A stretch of 64,000 nucleotides of DNA from Cheiracanthium punctorium (taxonomy: Eukaryota; Arthropoda; Arachnida; Araneae; Cheiracanthiidae): the NCBI GenBank assembly GCA_038373885.1, contig JAWZYV010016944.1, positions 1,798,001 through 1,862,000 on the forward strand. The letters run 5' to 3'. The notes beneath the pieces were generated by a model. That model worked only from the letters and a program-made list of their open reading frames with translations. It was not told where the DNA came from and searched no databases. Below are positions 47,187 to 58,100 of this stretch, piece after piece. A program made the position numbers and the translations under genes. The first letter of the stretch is position 1. The number at the start of each line of letters is the position of its first letter.

Positions 47187-49020
47187 CTTCACATGCTCTG
47201 GATCTACACCCTCCTATATATGAACTTCTTGTCACGCAACATTCATTAGGGTTGCATTCGGAAGCAGAATGGCAAGTCTTCCCTTCTGCTGCCCATAAGA
47301 GTACCTGCCTCCAAAAATAAAGGAAACATGAACAACTTTTCAGAGCAACAATACTTAATATCGATACAGCATATTTGAATCTAAAACTTAACAGTGATTT
47401 ATGTCTCATCCATAGAGTTAGAATCACTGACTAGTCTCCTCTAACTCAATGGTCTCATTATTGTAGCTAGATCTAGTCATTTGCCCCATGCGGAGCGGAA
47501 TGTTTGACTAGCAAGGAGGAGGCACTGCTTCAGGGAAACGGATTTCAATTATCTTTGGCATAGTGGTAGTATACTATTTGAATATAGTACGTGTAAAATA
47601 CTAAAACTCAGTACTCAAATACAGTCGAGAAAATTTAATATTTATTTTCGACCACTTCACCCAAACTTTAAATGTAAGTTACGCGCAAAGGCGGTTGATA
47701 GCGTGGCGTAATCGGTAAACCTGTGGCCTTTTACTGTAGCGTTCTGGGTTCGAACCTCATGTCGCACAAACGTTTTTTTCCCGCTCTTTTTTTTAAGTAC
47801 ACCAATACTGTTAATTAATTCATTTTTTAATCAAGTAAATAATTTACTTATTTTTATATTCATTTATTTATCATTTTTTATTCATTTATTTATCATTTTT
47901 TTAAATTCATTTATTTATCATTTTCACATAGTATACTACCACTATGCAAAAGATCATTGAAATCCGTTTCTCCGAAGCCGTGCCTCCTCCTTGTGAGACA
48001 AAAATATTTCCTTAAATTTGGAACAATTAACTTCTTAATTTATATATAATCTATAAATATTGCCAATTTGGTGAAACTATCCAGTCTGAATTTCATGAAA
48101 ATAAGGACGGTACGCAAAATGACATAAAAATTATAATAATTTCAAGTTATTATTTTTAAGCTAAAGTTTGAGCCAAACATTATTTTTTAAAAAGTGCTTT
48201 AACTATGATTTATTGTTCCGTTGAGACGCATGAAATATTATCATATGAAGTATTTCATATGATATTTTGCAGGATTACTCGTACTTCAATGAGATAAATG
48301 TAGCAATAATGGGCCGCTTACTTTTATAAACAGAAAAGCCCTTCTAGAAATAACTGAAATGAAAAAAAAAAAAATTCTTCTGCCAATAAAAACTTTTATT
48401 TGAGTTGCTTTCAGAGGTTACTTAAAAACTTGTTAATCAGTTTGCCTAAACATAAATAAAGTATAAATTGTTTTAGTTTATTAAGCTGAAAAAAATTGTA
48501 ACGCTAAAGTTTTTACCTTTTCTTAGTTCAAGTAAACTGAAAAGACTATTAAATTTCATAAAATTTCTGTCGAAAATTAATCTATACATACAACGTCTGT
48601 ACATTTCAGTATAACAGAAAAGCCAATTAAATTTTTGTATCATAAAGTATTACTTTAGAAGTTTGTCACTTTCCCTTAGATTTAATCATCTTTGATTATA
48701 TTAATTGAAATAATTCAACACTATGCTATGAGCTCTACAATAGGAATTTCAGGTTTCCCTTGTTACTCTCATGCGTGTTTCTGTTTTACTATCGTTAACA
48801 TTCTTCTCGCATTTATTTAGGACCATCGGATGTTATTAAGATATTTTTTCAGAATCTAACATACATAAAAAATAAATGAAATAGTCTATGCATACGCTAA
48901 AACATTGCCCAAACGACTTTTGAACAATTTACAATTTTGAGCAGAAATCATCATCTCCAAAACTTAACTACTTACAGCGAGGAAGAAGAAGAATCCCAGT
49001 AAGAACTGAATCGCTTTCAT
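47187..49020 (-). CDS. Gene B: secreted cysteine-rich protein, prokineticin/colipase-like, partial
   Basis: Exon 1 (48976-49020) encodes a signal-peptide start (MKAIQFLLGFFFFLA) and ends at GT-AAGT. Exon 2 (47187-47304) follows an AG, begins in phase 0 with further hydrophobic residues (VLLWAA) and continues with a cysteine pattern C-x5-C-x4-CC-x9-C-x4-C, then stops at a GT donor in phase 1. Exon 2 is 118 nt, exactly the length and phase of exon 2 in gene A at 57686-57803, with the first and fifth cysteines in the same positions. Prokineticins, spider MIT1-like peptides and astakines share such an N-terminal half. The remaining cysteines and stop codon should lie further left, but no exon with a CPC-type motif was found, so the gene may be truncated or have a distant or diverged exon 3. 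A 5' UTR intron is possible because TTTTGACAG precedes the ATG. Confidence 0.72.
47512..47993. mobile_element. Foldback element carrying a tRNA-like unit
   Basis: Arms of about 64 bp (47512-47575 and 47929-47993) are near-perfect inverted copies, starting CAAGGAGGAGGCACTGCTTC and ending as its inverse. The loop holds a tRNA-like sequence and a (TTATTTATCATTTTT)-type array at about 47850-47925. No clear target duplication flanks the arms. Confidence 0.82.
47697..47777 (+). tRNA. tRNA-like sequence or pseudogene with Pol III terminator
   Basis: An A box TGGCGTAATCGG (47704-47715) and a perfect B box GGTTCGAACC (47747-47756) have tRNA-like spacing. A T run follows directly after CGCACAAACG. The anticodon region, CCTTTTAC, would place TTT at the anticodon, but a good five-pair anticodon stem could not be drawn, so this is more likely a tRNA-derived unit than a working tRNA. 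It lies in the loop of the foldback element. Confidence 0.55.
47998..48975. other. Intron 1/intergenic AT-rich stretch of gene B
   Basis: Lies between the two gene B exons. No repeat with clear ends and no coding signal recognised. Confidence 0.5.
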
Positions 49021-49542
49021 CTGTCAAAAGGATTTTCTTGACTTCTAGATATTTTAATATTTCGACCTTGGTGTTTGACTTCTCGAATAGAAATTTGGCG
49101 CTGAAATTTGTTCTACTTATCTGCAAACAAGAGACTCTGAATGATAACAATAAGTTTGCTCTTAACTGCAAATTCGAAATGCAGATAAGATCATTCCCAC
49201 TTACGCAGTATTTGATAAGCAGACCAATAAATAAATCGAATATAATCTATGCAAAAAATAAAAATTATCCTGACAGGAACATTGTCGCCAAATGTCCAAC
49301 AATGTTCCTGTCTGTTAGATTTGTAAGTGAAATATTTGAAAATGAAAATAGAATCGCTTCAGGTACTATATAACTTTTTAATTAAAAGTACTATATCATA
49401 TTCACATTTAATGCTAACGGAAAAGTCTGTCTTAAACGGAAACGTTAAAGCCTGAAATATTTTCCCACTAAAACCAGATGTTCCGTGAATAAAAGTATGA
49501 AATCAACATCAGTAAGTTTAAAACTTATGGAACCAGAAATGT

Positions 49543-49821
49543 TACACGCTTAAACCAAACGAGCGAAATTCGATCAGTCGGAGCGAAAAGTGAGCCAGTT
49601 TTCAAAAGTGAGCTTCTCCTTTAGGAGCGTTTTTCGATCACAAGAGCGGAGCGGAATATAACAATAAGCGAGTACGGAAGTTCTCCGAAAAAACAGGAAG
49701 GGAAGAAGTTCTCAGAAAAAAGACTACTTAATGAGCACTTTCGCGGAAAAACCTGTCGGTTTCCATGGAAACTGATCGCTCCGCGGTGTATCGTTTTTTT
49801 CGCTCTTTGGGTTTAAGCGTG
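49543..49821. mobile_element. ~280-bp MITE with CACGCTTAAACC ends
   Basis: CACGCTTAAACCAAACGAGC on the left and GCTCTTTGGGTTTAAGCGTG on the right are inverted copies with TA on both sides. The interior has many GAGCG/CGCTC words. Superfamily not assigned. Confidence 0.78.
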
Positions 49822-50118
49822 TAGCAGTCTTATATGAGATCGATTTTTACTTCACGTACTTATAAAACAGATCATTCTTGGTCAGAGAAGAAAATCTACA
49901 CTGCTATTTATATTATAACCAAGGCCGGATTAAGCCCCATATAGGACCCTTGGTACATAATTTATGAGGGCCTTTCCGCAAAAATTGAAGGCCTGAGACT
50001 CCATATCAGTTTCTTCTCAAAAGCTTCTATATTCAAAGCAAGCCTCTGGTGAGTCCGAAACTAATTCATTGGCATACAGAATACATAACTTCAGATGTAA
50101 CTTATTTACATCTATATA

Positions 50119-50771
50119 AGCATGTCCCAAAAAGGTGGTAACGGGCCTTAATTCTTTACCTATTAGATAAGTGGGTTTTCAAAAGTTTCACTTTTTAAAA
50201 TTTGTATACGACCCCCGTACAAAACAATTCCAATTAATAAGATGCGCCCCATACATTCATGAGGTGACATACAAAATCTGAGAATTATACCTTAAAAAGT
50301 GTCCGCGTGGATTAAGATAAGATGAGTATAACGCTGAATAACGCTGACAAAATCACTTTTCCATGGCTCTCGAATTGAAAAAATCACGTCGAATGATCGC
50401 ATTTCAGGGGTCGTACAGAAATTACGAAAGAAAATCTTTTTTTGCCACCCTAGCAATAAACGTTTACATTCAAAATCGTGTATAGTCCCCGATCGTCTTT
50501 CTTCAAAATATCTCTGCGAAGTTCTAAGATGAAAGGCTGAAATTTGGTACATCACCTGGCTAGCGTATGAGGCAAATTTTACTAATCGGGAATGTTTTTG
50601 TACGGGGTCGTGATCAAATTTAAAAAGTGTAACATTTGTAAATGAACGAGAGAAATTTTTTCTTAACGATTTCCGACCTTATTTTGAACATTTTTTCAAT
50701 TTGCACTGCCCATTTATCTCTAATAGATAAAAGAATTAAAGCCCGTTACCACCTTTTTGGAACACCCTGCA
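50119..50771. mobile_element. MITE with GGTGTTCCAAAAAGGTGG ends, copy 2
   Basis: GCATGTCCCAAAAAGGTGGT on the left and ACCTTTTTGGAACACCCTGC on the right are inverted. The interior matches the element at 2957-3663 (CATGAGGTGACATACAAAAT, ATGATCGCATTTCAGGGG). No gene. Confidence 0.75.
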
Positions 50772-51439
50772 TATATTTATATTTATTTACATGGTTACAG
50801 AGACTAGCTGAAGTGCCAGTCGTTGACGAGTTAGTATGTAACACATATTTCCAAAAAACCTTAGTTTTCGTCAACATTGTAGGAGTAAAAAAGATGGAAT
50901 TAGCATATTGGTAATTGTATAGAAAGCAAAGTTATAACTTCTGGGTATTGTTGAAAGATTACAAGACCCAGAAGCTATACAGGCTAGAGAGTAACAAAGT
51001 GCTGGGTAAAATTGATAATGGAGAATTTTTTTTAATTAAATTTTTATTATGGTTGAATGAGCTTTTCAATTCAAGAAGTCATTTCTAACATGAAACTGAA
51101 TTTTGCCTGATTCACAGTTGATATTTTAACATCATGATTTAAGGAAATTTTGCTCAATTTTCAATTTTTGCTTCAATTATTTCAATCAATTGAGTAGGCA
51201 GCGCTTTGGTCCTTTGGTTTAGCTTGTAGGCGGCGCCATTGGCGTAAATTGACATGCGACCCGGGGGAAGGGGGCAAAGTGTTTCCTATTGCAGAAAATG
51301 CTATTTTCAATTTCTAAAAAAAAAAAAAAAAGCAAATAAACATTTTTAAAAAGTTTAAAAATTTATTCAAATTTTTCGAAAAATTCCTACATTTATTCTT
51401 TCAGTTGTTGCTTATCATGGTGCTAAATTTCAGTCTATT

Positions 51440-52060
51440 CTTTTAAACCGTTTTTGAGGGAAGCGAGAACAAACATTTATACGATTTTTTTTTTAGTTAC
51501 AAAATGTTCGATGTGTGACCCTCTTGTTACCGGCATAACTCCAATCTGTAATCCAGTTCGATCCATACATTTTGCAGTATCACTCTATATCAATGTTTCG
51601 TAATGCTTCACAAATGCGTTCTTGGGGTTCTGGCAGTATTTTCGAGATAGGTAGCACGTAAACAAGGTCTTTGACGTAAACTCACAAAAAAAAAATGGAA
51701 TGGTGTTAGGTCTGGGAATCTGGTGGCCATCGGATTAAGGGAAAATCTGTTTCTTAAATTGATGATACCATCACAGAATGCTCTTGCTCTTGTTGGTTGA
51801 TGCTTCTTTACTGTAGCAATTTCTAAATGCACGTTGCACCAAAATAATTGAAAAAAAAAAAAAAACATGTGCGTACTCTAATACGCAAAAACTCTTCTCT
51901 GTGATTGTTTTGTAGTTCAATCAGTGATTTTGAATGTACTGCCATGTGTTGATCATTGGTGGAAAAAGAAAACTTTGTATATTTCTTATTACATTCATTT
52001 ATCACTTATTGTGCAGTAGTTTCGAAAATAAATTTTTATTTTTTTAAATCGGGTCCATCG
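51440..52060 (-). pseudogene. Tc1/mariner-type (IS630-like) transposase C-terminal pseudogene
   Basis: The minus-strand frame at 51608-51868 reads GIINLRNRFSLNPMATRFPD then LTPFHFFF, corresponding to the SPDLxPxDFFLW block that holds the third catalytic residue. Here the expected Asp/Cys positions are altered (LTPFHFF). Downstream, in a different frame, TGLQIGVMPVTRGSHIEHF matches the C-terminal end of such proteins. Upstream remnants reach about 52050. Frameshifts and a poly-A tract interrupt it. Confidence 0.72.
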
Positions 52061-52084
52061 TTTGCACTCACTCTGTAGTTTAAG

Positions 52085-52500
52085 TGACCAACTGTGACGA
52101 TACTAAATTTTATTTCATTCGCTTTAGTGGTTTATACGTGATGGTTAACTATTTTAACATTTTTATTAAATTTTCGCAAAATCGTAAAATCTAATCAATT
52201 TTTTTTTTAATTTGGCACCTACAGTTTAACTTTGACTACCTCTCATGTCACCAAATTTAGTTTTTTTTTTCGCTTTAGTCTTTAATACATGCGATGCACA
52301 ACAAATATTTAAACATTTTGCGACAATTTTCGCAAAACTCAAAATCTAATCGTTTTATAATTTCGACACTTAAAGTTGAGTGACCATCTATCATGTCACC
52401 AAATTTCTTTTCATTCGCTTTAGTCATCATTTTGTGATGCGAATATATACGAATTTTGAGACGATTTTCGCAAAATCATAAAATTAAAGAAGTTTTTCCA
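52085..52500. repeat. Short tandem array, about three units of ~150 bp
   Basis: Each unit contains ATTCGCTTTAGT, TTTTCGCAAAAT, and TCATGTCACCAAATTT in the same order. Units are diverged. It is followed by ACAATTACCAAGTTTGATAA, also seen in no other place in the window. Confidence 0.7.
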
Positions 52501-52862
52501 CGGTTACGGATAATAAATCCCCAGACTAGACTACGTTTACACAATTACCAAGTTTGATAACATTTGGTCCAGTAGTTTCCTTTTCTGGTCGTTTTAAAGT
52601 GGAACTTTAATAATAATCACCCTATACTCTATCATCCCCAAAAGCTTATAAACTTTCTAACACCCCCTCTTTTTTTTCATATGTTAATCTAATAAATGAT
52701 ACAGTTAATAAACTATTGTGTAAATTTATCTGTATAATGGTCTAATTTTAGTCACTATTTAGTCACTTTTTAATAATATTGGTCACTTTTTCACTAGTTT
52801 TGTTGCTATTTCTTGGGCTGAGCCCTGCTATACCCCAACAACACATCCAAATCCTCTTTGAT

Positions 52863-53126
52863 TCAATGCCGAGCCATGTAGCAGCGATTATAGCCAGAAA
52901 TGTCGGCAACGGTCAATATTGATTTTATCATCTTCCACGCTTCACATGAGACAGTATTTTCAATCATTTGATCTTTGTACAATGAGTTGTCTGCCAAATA
53001 AATGTTGCTGTGATATCTCTGGTTGTCTTTGGTGTTGCATTTTTGTGAGATTACCCCTGAATTGTTCCAGGTCTTTATCCAGAATATGACACCCTCCATC
53101 ACCGATTCCAATAAATTTTTATACAC
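52863..53126 (-). other. Unknown open frame of 87 residues, candidate exon
   Basis: The frame (MYKNLLESVMEGVIFWIKTW then NNSGVISQKC) has a less AT-biased composition than the flanks and three cysteines. No recognised domain. Because it sits between gene B and gene A on the same strand, an exon or pseudo-exon is possible, but no splice pair was confirmed. Confidence 0.25.
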
Positions 53127-54330
53127 TTATAGAACTTTTCATGTTGGTTACGAAACCGTAAATTGTTTTGATATTGATTTAGAAGTTTAAAAGCTGCAGA
53201 CTTTCAAATATTAGATATCAGCCATTTTTTTTCGGCCAATTTGAATCACACATATGAGGATATAAACGTCTGTAACTTCTTTCAGAATCATGTAAGAATC
53301 TTAAACTATTTTATATAGTTTTATTCATGAGGAAATTAACTTTCATTTAAACCCTATTTGGCATGAATAATTCAAGAACAATGCTTTATTCTTATTTTTT
53401 GTCTGAAAAAAAAATATCATTAATTTCAGCAGGTAAATTCTTGTAATGCTTCTCCTTCAACTTTAACCAAATTTTTCGGAAGCATAACCAAAAATGTTTT
53501 TGGACATTAAAAAAACAATAGATGGGTCATCTAGAAGACCCTTTACACAGCTTATAACACTTGAAAATTAAGTATACAACTGTTAAAAGAAAGTATCCCC
53601 ATGTTTTAAGTATGTAGAATATTAAATTAATGAATTTTTGCAGCACAGTATAAAGCTCTACGACATAATTAGCCTCTCTATGCATAAAGATAATTTTGGG
53701 TGTATAAGAGGAGAGTTTGCGCATTCAAGGCCTGAAATCACTAAAAAGTGCTCTGTCTTCAAAAGTCTTTGACGAAAAAACTATTATAGGTATTAAAATG
53801 TTTTCTGCAGGGTAGTTGCATACGATACTATTTTGCATAGTAAAAATAATAAAATACAGTTTATTAAAAACAGGTAAATGTAACTTAAAAACACATAAAT
53901 ATAACACAAAATTTCACGTCTTCAAAATTACTATAATGCACTCTGCGAATTACAATAACAAATGTTTTTTTAATATTTTCCAAAAAAATTCACCTTAAAT
54001 TGAAGAAAATGCTCATACTAGTAATTTGAACTACAATCATTAAGATATTTAAAATTGCAAGAAAAATATTTAATTTTAATTAGTAAAATGCAAAATTCTT
54101 GGATTTTTTGTGGAGTTTTTTGGTTATAAAAATTTTGCTATCTATTTTTTATTTATAATTAGACTTTATGCATATATAAATACAATGAACCAGTCCTGAA
54201 AGTTTCATGGTATTAAGTTGAAGCGTTTCAAAGATTATGTTAATGCGTGGATTGTTAAAATTTGTTATTTTGAGATATAAGCATTTGAGGATAAAATTTG
54301 GAATTTTTTTCCGTTATATCGCACGAAAGG
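53127..54330. other. AT-rich intergenic sequence
   Basis: No repeat ends or coding signals recognised. Confidence 0.5.
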
Positions 54331-54577
54331 GAGCCTCACCATGGCACAGTGGTTATATCGCTGGAAATGGTAGACGGGCGAAGTGTGAAGGTTCCGAGTT
54401 CGGGTCCCATCGCGCGTCCTTCGATCTAACCGTTCGGAGTTTTCCGTGGTTTTCTCCGAAACTTAGCGTAAATACGGGTTAGGACCCCTTAAAAAGACCC
54501 CCACGGAGGGCACCCCACCCATAGGCCTAGATCCCTCGTGCAGATATAATTGGCGTTAATCCCGCAACAACAACACA
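54331..54577 (+). repeat. tRNA-derived SINE, full-looking copy
   Basis: GCCTCACCATGGCACAGTGG, an A-box-like segment, is followed at about 50 bp by the B box GAGTTCGGGTCCC, then a tRNA-unrelated body (GTTTTCCGTGGTTTTCTCCG, ACCCCCACGGAGGGCACCCC) and a (CAA)n tail. A diverged minus copy at about 59365-59825 shares the body, and a fragment lies at 28815. Confidence 0.85.
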
Positions 54578-54841
54578 TGAAATGTTTTTGCTATGTCTCA
54601 TGAAATAAATGTCGCATGATTGAAGTGTTGGTATTGAATTGTCCACAATGAAATAAACTGGAACTTGGGATTAAAAAACAAAAATCTGTTTTTTTTATTT
54701 TTTGGTCGAATTTCAATGAACTCCCCCTAGCCAAATTGGAGGATTTTCCCACTCTAGACATGGCAAATCTGATAAGATGGGTAGCACAACTATTAAGACC
54801 ACACTTATTTAGAAAAAGGTTGGGTTCTGCAGATTGATAGA

Positions 54842-54847
54842 TTTATT
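54842..54847 (-). promoter_or_regulatory. Poly(A) signal of gene A
   Basis: AATAAA on the minus strand about 60 bases after the stop codon. A second AATAAA overlaps the stop itself (54903-54908), which is less useful. Confidence 0.5.
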
Positions 54848-54906
54848 CTATTGAATATACATCCAGTGTAGTGTACCACTGCTTAACATATGCAGTATCT
54901 TGTTTA

Positions 54907-55140
54907 TTATATATTGCTGAAAGGAGAATCGTCTGGCGTCTCTGAAGTCTCGGCTACAGTTACTGGCTGAGTGGGAATATCTGTTGAAATGCTCCCTGAA
55001 GTTGATGGGAAAATTGAAGTTGTCGTTGGAGGCGTGATAGGAATCGGAGTTGTAGTTGTGCTATTTCTGCCTACAGTGACTGTGGTAGTTGTTCCAGCTG
55101 TTGAAGGAGCACACATATATCTTCCACGTCCTCTTCTTGC
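54907..55140 (-). CDS. Gene A exon 4
   Basis: Follows TTTGTTAG and starts in phase 0 with an Ala-Arg-Arg-Gly-rich stretch, then the tenth cysteine and the Thr/Ser/Pro-rich tail (for example TAGTTTTVTVG and PTTTSIFPSTSG). Ends in TAA. Confidence 0.88.
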   Translation of the reverse strand, partial: ARRGRGRYMCAPSTAGTTTTVTVGRNSTTTTPIPITPPTTTSIFPSTSGSISTDIPTQPVTVAETSETPDDSPFSNI

Positions 55141-58100
55141 CTAACAAACAAAATAGCACATTAAGAGTCAACAAAGTAGAATGAAACAAAATTATGTCAC
55201 GAATTTATAATTCCTCAAAGAATCAGGCTTTTGTTACCAAAAAAAAAAAAAAAAAAAAGAAGGAAAGAAAGTAGTGCTTACAAGAAAAAATTAAACGGTT
55301 TACTGTAGAATGAGGCTTGAATTCCTGTTACCTTAATATGAAATTCTTTTAAAATTTATTTAACTTACAGATTTTGGAAAATACTCATGGAGAAATATTA
55401 CTAAATCGCTTATTAAAACAGCAATTTATTTTGCCAAAAACAATGCGTGTATCCGCAATTCAATAAAACATGGGAATATTACACTCACTACACCTCACCG
55501 GCAGTGGCAATGATTTCGAAATATTATTACTAATGTATTTTATACTTTGAAGAACGCTGTAATGCCTCGAAATTAATAAAGAATTTTGTAGTACACAAAA
55601 CTTCGTACACTACACACGTTTCGGGTGATACAAAAAGTCTACCCGAAACGGTCGGGTTGGATAAAGTGGACTTTCCAACGTAATGAAACAAGAAACACAA
55701 ATAAGGCCTAAGCATGGATTATGATACGCTTTTAATATACAGATTTTTTGTGCTTATTTAAAATATGAAAGTGCTTTAGATTTATTTATTTCTTTCAATC
55801 TTATGCATTTGTAAAGTAAAATGTAACTATATAAAATATTACGGAAATAGATAAGAACTTACACATTCAAGACCTGGACTGCAAGGGCACGTTAAAAGTC
55901 CACAGCTTTCATCTAAAAAGAGAAAAAAAATCTACAGTAAATTTCTCTATTTGTTACATAGGTTATACAATCAGTTTCGGCAAAAGTTTCGGCAAATACA
56001 AAATGATATAATTATGATGATATAATCGAATAAACACGATTAATTTGAAATAGGTTAATTCTGGTTAAAATAGTATTTAAGCATTTTCCGATTTGAAACA
56101 TGATTTAACGCGATTTAATTTGTTACTAATATGAAAACAGATTCTAATCAGTTAAAAAAAAAAAATGTGGGTAGTTGGATTTTTTTGCGCCTTTCGTAAT
56201 TTAGTGAAATATACTGCAATGAAATGCATAAAATTTTTAGGGGTTGTGGCTCAAGAGTACTCTTTAGCATTTGAAGAGTCATTTTACGTGGTTTGATACT
56301 CATCACGATTCCTTGAATATTGATGAAAATTATTACGTTTAGAATTTTTTGAGATGTTAAAATCAAATGTAACTAAAATGTTAAAGTTCGCCATTGAAAC
56401 TTTAACCCTTGGCTCCTGTTTTAATAAGTAGATGGCCCCCTTTAGACTGAAATCATTATGTAAATTAAAGAGGACAAATAGTACCTCATTTTATCTTTTC
56501 GACAATTAGGACCTAAAACCCCTATTTGGTTTGGATTTTTTACGTACTATGCCAACGAAAAGCGGTTACGGTTCCCCGGCATTCTAAGATGTTTTTTTTT
56601 TATGTAGTTGATTATGTTTTCTTTTGTTACGGTTTGCCGTCCAGCCCCTTCATGTTTTGACCTTATAGGATCCAATTTGGTTATGAATAGCTCAGATTCG
56701 GTGCGTTTGGTTTGCAGATAGCATTTATTTGGTATTTATGATCTACTCCACCTTTTTGACACACACACACCGAATAAATTGAAATTATACATTTCGGGAG
56801 GACGGACCAGATGCCGGTCTCTCATCTGGAATTGTTCCAAATTAGGAGAGTTTTTAGTACCAATAACGGAAAACTATTAAATAATCTCTAGTTTCTAGTT
56901 TTCCTAAAGCTATTTCTTTATATCAGACAGCTGTTCTCTTATTCATAGCCATTTTTAACCTCGCAAGATATGAAATTCTGGATGCTAAAATAAACAGACG
57001 GCAATTATATGCAGGGTGCGAACTGAACATTTTCTCCACGGGGGGGGGGGGGGACATTTGAAAGAAAACATTCTCCAGGGGGGGACACTTGAAAAGAAAA
57101 AGGTGGGAAGGTGTAAATGCTTCACTCGCATGATATTACAAGACAAATGCAGTCGCTGACACGTGTGGGAACTGACTTATATTCAAACAAAAGTCATAGA
57201 TTGTTTGCCCTATGGAATCACTGATACGCAAGCTACATACAATGTACCTGTATTGGAAGCCACCCTTGAGGGTTTTTAGCCTAGAAAACAGACGAAATTT
57301 TAAGGCAGTCGCCTTAGAGTTTAGTAACAAACGATAATATACTACTTTCATTTTGACTTCTTGACTTCAGTCCCAAATCTCCAATCACCAGTTTAACAAT
57401 TCTTCAGCAGGGAATAAATACTATCCCTGGCAGGGATCAATTAATATTTCTCTAGGCAGGAATCTTACATTCTTCAGCTGGGGACGATCCCCGTCAATTC
57501 GCACCCTGATTATATGCTTTCGACGAGCTGATATGTAACTAAGATTTGTTTTGCATATGCGAAAAACTCTCCAGCGTTGCATATATCGAAATGAAAGCAC
57601 ATTACATGGTAGAATACATGTTCCTTAAATTATTATTTTCGGTTTTTATTTTAAAACAAGGAGGAAAGAAGAAAAAAAATCTTACTCAGTTGTGGTTCTC
57701 GTTTGCAGATTCCTAAGATACGAAACAGGCAACATTCGTTTTCACCACATCTCTTTGGGAAAAACACTCCACATGTTTCCTGGGAGCTACCAAACGCGAC
57801 AATCTGAAACATGAAAATATAGAAAATAAATCATGGATGTTATGAAGGTTCTATTAAAACAAGACTTGTTTAGGATTTTTTTTTTCTTTTTGTCTATCCT
57901 CCTAAATACTTTTGAGCTTTGGGCAAGTGTTATTTTTGTTGAGAACCCTTCAGCTATATTTTATGTACACTTTGAATTTCCATCACGAAAATTGGGAAAC
58001 AATCTCGCCAAGATTCAATCACCGGATTTAGAACATCATTTCTTGCCATGTGTTCGTTGGTTGATCAGTTATCTTGAGCTTTAATTTAGATGAAAGTTAT

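Noticed and set aside
47697..47769. A functional tRNA-Lys gene
   Set aside because: A and B boxes are good but the anticodon stem does not pair; a tRNA-derived unit is more likely.
54907..55116. Thr-rich frame read as a separate small protein starting at its internal ATG
   Set aside because: The frame is open upstream to an AG acceptor and joins in phase to gene A exon 3, so it is the last exon of that gene.
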